Below, in pieces: positions 27,121 through 32,952 of a stretch of 32,952 nucleotides of DNA (positions within the stretch are counted from its first letter, which is position 1; every line of letters starts with the position of its first letter). The stretch spans positions 1-32,952 of the forward strand of contig JAJYDU010000011.1 of the NCBI GenBank assembly GCA_021790475.1, read 5' to 3'. The translations under genes were made by a program, and so were the position numbers. This DNA comes from Planctomycetota bacterium (lineage in GTDB: Bacteria > Planctomycetota > Phycisphaerae > WQYP01). The notes under the pieces were generated by a model that saw only the letters and a program-made list of their open reading frames with translations, was not told the DNA's origin and did no database searches.

Positions 27121-28632
27121 ATGCGGACCCTCGGCGAAAAATTGGCGATGCGATGGACACGACCAGCGGTTCTGGCCGCCATCTTCGCGGCGACGAGCGC
27201 CGCCGGCGCGACCTGGGGCGCCGGCGCCGTCACGACGACAACAAGCGCGTCCGCCGGCGACAAGGTGAGTAACGCCCAATTGCAGAAGGAAATCCAGTAC
27301 CTCAAGGCGCAGGTCGCCGGCTTGCAGGCCCGCAGCGACCGGAAATGGATGAGCCAACAGGAGGCCCGGCAGGTTCGCCAGATCGCCCGCGAAGTGCTCG
27401 CGAACGCCAAAGCCCACTCGCATTACCTGAGTTCGCAGCTTCAGGCCGGCTACGACAACGGCTTTTTCATCCGCACGCCGAACAAGGCTTTTGAACTTCT
27501 TATCAACGGTTATCTCCAAGTTCGTTATACGTTTGCGCACAGCTCAAATCCGATAGGGAATCCCGGTGTGACCACCGGCGACGTCAATGGCATCGATTTT
27601 CGCCGGGCCCGCCTGATTTTCAGCGGCAACGTATTCCACAATATCGTGTACACCATTTCCGGAGATTTCGCCGGTGCTTCCTCTAATCAAGGCGATTTTC
27701 AGATTCTAGACCTCTTCGCCGGCTATCGTTTCAATAATATGTTGACGGTGGTTGCCGGTTCCCATCTGATTCCTTTTACTTACGACGAATATTACTCCTC
27801 CGGTCAGGAATTTCCGGAGTTGCCCTTGACCAATGCTCCGTACGATGCCAATCGCGGTCTGGGTATTGACGCTTCCGGTCAATTCATCAAAAACACGTTG
27901 AGTTACGAGGTAAATATCAACGATGGTTCCAACTCCAACACCGGCGGGCGGGTGGCGCAAATCGGCGGGGCGTTGGATAACCGCATGGGCTATTACGCCC
28001 GTTTCCAATTCGCTCCCGCCCACGATCTAAGTGATTTCTTCGATGAGGCCGACCTGCAGAATCATCAGCACTTCCGCTGGATGCTGGGCATCGCGGCCGG
28101 TTATGAAGAACAGAAAGCCCTGGCGGGTACGTTCCCGTCGCCACAAACTTCTTTGAATATCTTTGGTCTGTCCTCCAATCAATCCCCCGGATTTATCGCC
28201 GGCGAGCCGCTCACGGGCAGCGACTACAGACTGACCGCCGACTGGCATGCCAAATATCGCGGTCTGTCTTTGAACGACGCCGTCTTTTTCCAGCAGGTTA
28301 ATGATACTGGCGGGCCGACTGATGCCTTGCAGTCCGTTCTTCACAAGAGCAGCATCGGGGAATTGGGTTACTACCTGCAGGCCGGATATATGTTCGTTCC
28401 GCACCGCTGGGAAGTGGTCGGGCGTTTTGAACAATTACTGACCACCGGTCTGCCGAATCACATGGAAGCATACAGCGTTGGTTTAGACTACTACCTCTTC
28501 GGCGACAACGCCAAGATTCAGACCGCGCTGACCTTTGTGCCTAACCAGGCGGCTTATACCAGCCCCACCGGCGATACGGTTATGAATACCCAGGATCTCA
28601 TCTACCAGTTGCAGTTTCAACTGAAGTTCTGA
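27121..28632 (+). CDS. Phosphate-selective porin O/P-like outer membrane protein
   Basis: Signal peptide MRTLGEKLAMRWTRPAVLAAIFAATSAAGA, coiled coil, GYLQVRYTFAHSS...GIDFRRARLIFSGNVF...YTISGDFAG...LDLFAGYRF, ends ...YQLQFQLKF with terminal Phe. Confidence 0.88.
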   Translation: MRTLGEKLAMRWTRPAVLAAIFAATSAAGATWGAGAVTTTTSASAGDKVSNAQLQKEIQYLKAQVAGLQARSDRKWMSQQEARQVRQIAREVLANAKAHSHYLSSQLQAGYDNGFFIRTPNKAFELLINGYLQVRYTFAHSSNPIGNPGVTTGDVNGIDFRRARLIFSGNVFHNIVYTISGDFAGASSNQGDFQILDLFAGYRFNNMLTVVAGSHLIPFTYDEYYSSGQEFPELPLTNAPYDANRGLGIDASGQFIKNTLSYEVNINDGSNSNTGGRVAQIGGALDNRMGYYARFQFAPAHDLSDFFDEADLQNHQHFRWMLGIAAGYEEQKALAGTFPSPQTSLNIFGLSSNQSPGFIAGEPLTGSDYRLTADWHAKYRGLSLNDAVFFQQVNDTGGPTDALQSVLHKSSIGELGYYLQAGYMFVPHRWEVVGRFEQLLTTGLPNHMEAYSVGLDYYLFGDNAKIQTALTFVPNQAAYTSPTGDTVMNTQDLIYQLQFQLKF

Positions 28633-28705
28633 TCCAACGCTGATCGGCTTGCCGGCGGCGGAATATCTGTTTTTACACGCGCTATTGATTGGCCGAATGC
28701 CTCCT

Positions 28706-28741
28706 GGGCCTGGGATCGAGAAAAACATCCCCGGCCCTTTT
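28706..28741 (+). terminator. Intrinsic terminator downstream of porin gene
   Basis: GGGCCTGGGAT-CGAGAAAAAC-ATCCCCGGCCC-TTTT: 11-bp stem with one mismatch followed by T4. Confidence 0.75.
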
Positions 28742-28852
28742 CATGTCATCGATTCCGCGCGGTCGTTCCTGACAAAATTGTCGCAACCGGCCGAACCACT
28801 TCTCCGCCGATCCGCTTGCCGGTAGCGGCAGGGGGCGTAGAATAAGCTGGTC

Positions 28853-28880
28853 CGCCCCGGGGAAAATCGGGCGTTTTTTT
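28853..28880 (+). terminator. Terminator-like hairpin immediately upstream of tRNA-Lys
   Basis: CGCCC-CGGGGAAAATC-GGGCG then TTTTTTT (28874-28880); the tRNA begins at 28881. Confidence 0.5.
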
Positions 28881-28953
28881 GAGGCCGTAGCTCAGTTGGT
28901 AGAGCAACAGACTTTTAATCTGTGGGTCCTGGGTTCGATCCCCAGCGGCCTCA
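28881..28953 (+). tRNA. tRNA-Lys (anticodon UUU)
   Basis: GAGGCCG/CGGCCTC acceptor, TAGCTCAGTTGGTAGAGCA D-arm, CAGACTTTTAATCTG anticodon arm with TTT, CTGGGTTCGATCCCCAG T-arm, discriminator A; no encoded CCA. Confidence 0.97.
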
Positions 28954-30292
28954 TTTTTCCCGCAGGCTGCACCGTGGTGCAGAATCCCGCATTTTCCTGC
29001 GAAATATGCGTGTTTTTGGCGTCCGCTGGTTTTGCCTGCTGTGCAGGAAAATGCGGCTTGTGGTGCCAAAAAGCAGGTTCCGTGGTGCAACCTTTGGTGC
29101 AACCCAAAGTGACGTGCGCTTCCACGTCCGCCCCTTGGTCGCTGGGTTTCACGGTGACCTCCCCAGTGACCTTCGGCTGCTCGTTGCCGAATCGGGGCAA
29201 GCGGGCCATGGCATCCAGTATTGGCAGTTGAGTAACGTCTGTGTATACGATATTGGTAAGCCGTTGGTCCGAATGTCGCATGATTTCTTGCGCCGTTCGC
29301 GGCGATACGCCGGACCGAGCCAGTAGCGTGGCGGTGGTATGGCGCATGGAATGCCAGTCGATCACCCGGCCTTGCGCGTCCACACGGCATATGCCGGCAG
29401 CCTTCAGTTCTGCGTAAAACCTCCGCATTTTGCGTGGCTCCATCACGCCCTTAAAAACCGGTGCCATAGGTTCTGGGGCGCTTGGTTTGAGGCTACGCAG
29501 TTCGGCAACCAAGTCATCACGCAGCGAGAGTATTGCGCGCTTGCCATTCTTGGTGGTGCTGGCTCTCAACTCCACGAACGGATTAGAGGCGTCAAGATGG
29601 ACATCACCCCATTGCAATTGCCGCATTTCTCCGCGGCGAGCACCTGTGAGGATGGCGAACAGATATGCCACCTTTCGGTGCCCGGCGACCGCAAATAGCC
29701 TCTCGATCTCGTCAATTGTTAACGCCCGCCGTTGTCGGCGAATGTTCCCGTTTATCTTTACTTCGGAAATATTCGCCAGCGGATACTGTGGCAATCGACT
29801 GAGTCTCACACACCAGCGGCAAAAAGCTCGGGCCGTGCCAAGGTAATGGTTTAAAGTCTTCGGAGCAGCTTCGCTCTGCTCTTCGCGCCAGCGAATGAAG
29901 GAATTGGCAGTGATGTCAGGCAAACGAGTCCAGTTACAACTCGCAGCCAGTTTTTCTAATCGCTTCTCGTTAATATAAATATGAGCCTTATCGCGGCCGG
30001 CGGCATTCAAATCGGCTAGATACTCCCGGACATGCTCACTCAATGGTTTTTTGCGATGTTCGGCAAAGCGATCGATAAGGCCCTGCTCTCCCCAGGCCAG
30101 CCGCTTCTCGTGATCTGCCGCCTTGGCGGAGGTGGCGGTCTAATCCGAGTAGCCGGGATAACGCCGTTTATCGCCAATTACCTTGTAGTACCAGATACGG
30201 CTTCGGCCACGTTTCGCACCCGGCACACTTCTCCGACAAGCCTTGCCGGTTTTCGGGTTGATCCAGATGGAACGTTTGAATACGCTTGCCAT
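28892..30292 (-). pseudogene. Tyrosine recombinase/integrase of an integrative element, interrupted by in-frame TAG at 30142-30140
   Basis: Same-frame upstream reading from ATG 30292 (AGGAGG SD): MASVFKRSIWINPKTGKACRRSVPGAKRGRSRIWYYKVIGDKRRYPGYSD*TATSAKAADHEKRLAWGEQGLIDRFAEHRKKP then LSEHVREYL... Catalytic motifs TGARRGEMRQLQW, HSMRHTTATLLARSG, IMRHSDQRLTNIVYTD. Confidence 0.85.
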
Positions 30293-30387
30293 ATTCGGCC
30301 TCCTGGTCTATGGAGTTTCTGTTTAAAATTATATCTTATCGAAAGAAAAAGTCGGTGATCGCCGCGAGGCGATGCCTTGCAAAACGA

Positions 30388-30603
30388 TCAATTTCGATGT
30401 ACGGCCATTTCTTGGGGTCGCTTCACGAATTGTTCGATCTCGGACTCGGGTATTCGTGTGCTGCGCAAGCCGATGTGGACAGCATGAATCTGGCCTTCTG
30501 AAATCAATTGCCACGTCTTGCGTGGACTGATACCGAGACGTTGGGCGGCTTCCGGCACGGTCAACAACTGCGTGTGCTGTTTTGTTTCGGTGATGGTCTT
30601 CAT
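30388..30603 (-). CDS. Excisionase-like helix-turn-helix protein
   Basis: QLLTVPEAAQRLGISPRKTWQLISEGQIHAVHIGLRSTRIPESEIEQFV is a MerR/excisionase-type HTH. Start MKTITETKQ. Confidence 0.8.
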   Translation of the reverse strand: MKTITETKQHTQLLTVPEAAQRLGISPRKTWQLISEGQIHAVHIGLRSTRIPESEIEQFVKRPQEMAVHRN

Positions 30604-30733
30604 ACGCTTGTCCTTATACGTGGTTCCTACTTCATTGTGCTCATTATAGCACTGTGGTATAATTAAAGTCAACTAAGTCATTGACGGTAGGTAACTTGCA
30701 GATTTCATTGTCATGGCATAAGGTAAATACACT

Positions 30734-30982
30734 ATGGTGAAGCGAAGCAAGCCCGCGAAATCTTCGGAATCGGCCCGTAAGCCGCTGACAATGCAGCGAA
30801 CGTATCGGTTCAACACCGAACTCTTCGAGTCTTTTGAAGAGGATTGCGCCCGTCATCTGGCCAATCCCAAGCTGGTGCTGGAAGCCTTGATACTCCACTG
30901 GCTGGAGCAAAGCGCCGACGCCCGCGGCAGTATTGCCATGCGGCACCGTGAACGCTTCGGCAACGCTGTCGGCGAAGAGTAG
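30734..30982 (+). CDS. Small protein, possibly ribbon-helix-helix-like DNA-binding
   Basis: 82 aa; QRTYRFNTELFESFEEDCARHLANPKLVLEALILHWLEQ resembles a strand-helix-helix layout. No firm family. Confidence 0.4.
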   Translation: MVKRSKPAKSSESARKPLTMQRTYRFNTELFESFEEDCARHLANPKLVLEALILHWLEQSADARGSIAMRHRERFGNAVGEE

Positions 30983-31176
30983 GTTGCGGCGAACAGCCTG
31001 TCGATACCGTCTTCAACGCAATTAACGTCCCGAAGCATGCATTACCTACCACGATCTCGCCAGTCTCTCGCGCGGAAAACTGTCACTGCGGGGAAGTGGT
31101 ACTCGCAACCTCATTTCGTTAAGCTGTTGGGCCAGACGGAAAGACACAGCAAACGTACGATTATTTATGGTCACTT

Positions 31177-31746
31177 ATGTCTGAAATGCACCCACTCGTT
31201 TCCCCAGTGGCTGTTGCCACTCAGAGATTCAAGGCGGCCTCCGGCGAGGGAGCGGTCTTTGAGTTGAAGATGCGACTTTGCGCTGGGACCATCCCAAGCA
31301 TAGAACAGCTCCCAATTGATACTGCCCTCGGAAAGCTGCGCGAGGCAATCGTCCAGCACTTCCAATCTCGATTGTCGGCAGCCGAGCAATTGCTGCTGGA
31401 GGAGGCCTGCAGGATACGGAACAAGCTCTTGCACTGCGAGTTCTCGGCGTTCCGGGAACGGTTGGACGGCTTAACGTCGAGGTCTCGTGACGGTGGAGTT
31501 ATGGTGCTTACGGGCTTGGACACATCAGACCCAGCCGCAGCATTGGCTAAATTCGAGCAGATGCTTAAGGGTGCGAACGTTGGCCAGCAGGCGGTCGCGA
31601 GTACGAAAACCAAGACGCTGAGGGATGTATTCGGGTGGTTAACTGAATGTTGCGGAGCGGGTGAGTTTGAGGAGGCGTCGGTGACATTTCAGAAGGCGTG
31701 CGACATGCTTGAGCAATTGCTTGGCTCGCAGATTCCCACGCCGTAA
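31177..31746 (+). CDS. Uncharacterised protein with HEPN-like RNxxxH motif
   Basis: 189-aa ORF; LLLEEACRIRNKLLHCEFSAFRERL contains R-N-K-L-L-H. Confidence 0.4.
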   Translation: MSEMHPLVSPVAVATQRFKAASGEGAVFELKMRLCAGTIPSIEQLPIDTALGKLREAIVQHFQSRLSAAEQLLLEEACRIRNKLLHCEFSAFRERLDGLTSRSRDGGVMVLTGLDTSDPAAALAKFEQMLKGANVGQQAVASTKTKTLRDVFGWLTECCGAGEFEEASVTFQKACDMLEQLLGSQIPTP

Positions 31747-31789
31747 TCTTGTGGCTTGGCTGTCGTAGCAGCCAATTGGAAGGACTGGC

Positions 31790-32161
31790 TTAAACCGCCC
31801 CGCGTTTTTTCTTATCGAAGCGGGTGATTTTCGCCGCGACATAGCTCATCCGCACAATGTATTCCTTGGGCACGATCATGGGCTTGTAGATCGTGTTGTC
31901 GGCCCGCAGTTCCACCCGTCCATCCTTAAGGTCGTAAACGCGCTTAAAAGTGCATTCGCTGTCACGCTCGGGACTGAAACGCACGTAAACCGCATCTCCG
32001 TCTTCAATGGGCGTGCTGGGAGAACATAAGCATAGTTCCCCCGGTGCGAAGGCGGGAACCATGGAATCTCCGACGACCTCAAAGGCAAAGACCAATGGAT
32101 CGTCTATACCCGTGCCCACCACGGACACATAGTCGCGGCCAATGCCATTGTCTCCGTCCAA
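31790..32161 (-). CDS. S24/LexA-type peptidase domain fragment (no HTH)
   Basis: DDPLVFAFEVVGDSMVPAFAPGELCLCSPSTPIEDGDAVYVRF...CTFKRVYDLKDGRVELRADN; catalytic Ser (GDSM) and Lys (FKR) present. Begins with TTG inside another ORF. Confidence 0.7.
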   Translation of the reverse strand: MDGDNGIGRDYVSVVGTGIDDPLVFAFEVVGDSMVPAFAPGELCLCSPSTPIEDGDAVYVRFSPERDSECTFKRVYDLKDGRVELRADNTIYKPMIVPKEYIVRMSYVAAKITRFDKKKRGAV

Positions 32162-32466
32162 TTCAGAATAATCCGCGGCATGGCCTGCCGGCGCACGGAG
32201 CGATTGGCGGCGATGGGCAACGGAATCGTAAAATCCAAGTCTTCGCTAAGCCGATAGAATCCGGCGTGGACTTTCGCCAGGCACGTGCCACCCTTGAACA
32301 CAAGCGCATCGCCACCATACTGGGCGAAATATACCAGGAGAAGCGTGCAGAAGTAGTCATGTTCGATCAGACGGGCATTGAAACCTGTCCGTGCAACCGT
32401 GAAATTGATCGCCTCACGAAACAACGGCATATCTTCATGTAAATGTAATCCGGTGAATTCAGCCAT
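32104..32466 (-). pseudogene. AbiEii/AbiGii-type nucleotidyltransferase toxin, C-terminally truncated
   Basis: LIEHDYFCTLLLVYFAQYGGDALVFKGGTCLAKVHAGFYRLSEDLDFTIPLP nucleotidyltransferase core (GG...SEDLDF), then loses the family C-terminus. Confidence 0.75.
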
Positions 32467-32952
32467 TCACTACGATCCCCCAGCGTTTCAGCAGGATTCC
32501 GCGGACGGTTTGGCCGGGAACGAAGGGAATCTTGGCTGTTGACGTGGTAAGGGATCGTTCCAACCGCCTGAGAACTCGCCGGTCACTGCCCATTTGTTCA
32601 AGCAGGGCGCCGATGCGGCGGATTGTAGCCAAGTTCCCATAAAGGATAGCCATTTTTGCCAGTTCATCCGGTCTGATGCGGGCAGCCTCAATATCTTGCC
32701 GAATCCAGCCGTAGGCACGGGGCAGACTGTCGAAACGGGACCAATCATATATTGCATCGACAAGTGTGCGTGCTCGCGAAGAGTAAATCAGCGTTTGACC
32801 TGATGGCGTTGACACCCTCTCGACACCGCCAAGGCGATTGCGGTTGACCTTAATTAGCGTAAGGGATACCTGACCGATGCGGCGCTCACTGGAGAATATG
32901 TCGTTGTAGATGGTAATTCGAGCAGGGATCTGCTCGTCGTAGCCGTAGCGGT
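32459..32952 (-). CDS. AbiEi-family antitoxin (N-terminus beyond window)
   Basis: Frame open to the window edge: RYGYDEQIPARITIYNDIFSSERRIGQVSLTLIKVNRNRLGGVERVSTPSGQTLIYSSRARTLVDAIYDWSRFDSLPRAYGWI...; overlaps the AbiEii-like start by 8 nt (ATGGCTGA). Confidence 0.65.
   Translation of the reverse strand, partial: RYGYDEQIPARITIYNDIFSSERRIGQVSLTLIKVNRNRLGGVERVSTPSGQTLIYSSRARTLVDAIYDWSRFDSLPRAYGWIRQDIEAARIRPDELAKMAILYGNLATIRRIGALLEQMGSDRRVLRRLERSLTTSTAKIPFVPGQTVRGILLKRWGIVVNG

Noticed and set aside
31037-31267. 76-aa ORF upstream of the HEPN-like gene
   Set aside because: Overlaps the start of the better-supported 31177..31746 ORF, with no coding character.
30954-32952. Right-hand attachment site of the element
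   Set aside because: No second copy of the tRNA-Lys 3' segment was seen by eye; it probably lies outside the window.

Overview
GC-rich bacterial window; the HYExAFE-type protein, DUF1573/MauE-like genes and integrase style suggest a Planctomycetota-like host (inference). From left to right: (1) truncated 5' end of an IS630-like transposase, then recA. (2) A minus-strand carbohydrate operon with two Gfo/Idh/MocA oxidoreductases, a sugar isomerase/epimerase, a sulfatase-like/sulfotransferase fusion and an L-rhamnose mutarotase, with a divergent AraC regulator. (3) Housekeeping genes: maf, a GT9 glycosyltransferase, dus and an alpha/beta hydrolase. (4) The most unusual block, about 12.0-20.6 kb. 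A minus-strand series (Cys-rich 98-aa peptide, secreted protein, DUF1573-like, MauE-like membrane protein, second secreted protein, second DUF1573-like) lies divergent from two tandem TlpA-like thioredoxin paralogs. The peptide gene has a homopolymer frame problem at its start, an SD-sequestering hairpin and an upstream 13-nt homopolymer. (5) A HYExAFE protein, GT87-like membrane protein, AraC regulator, thioredoxin, mnmE and a porin. (6) tRNA-Lys(UUU) carrying the left end of an integrative element. Its tyrosine integrase ends antisense inside the tRNA and is interrupted by one in-frame TAG. It is followed by xis-like, RHH-like and HEPN-like genes and an abiE toxin-antitoxin pair whose toxin is truncated into an S24 peptidase fragment. 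All calls come from reading the sequence and ORF translations; no database searches were run.
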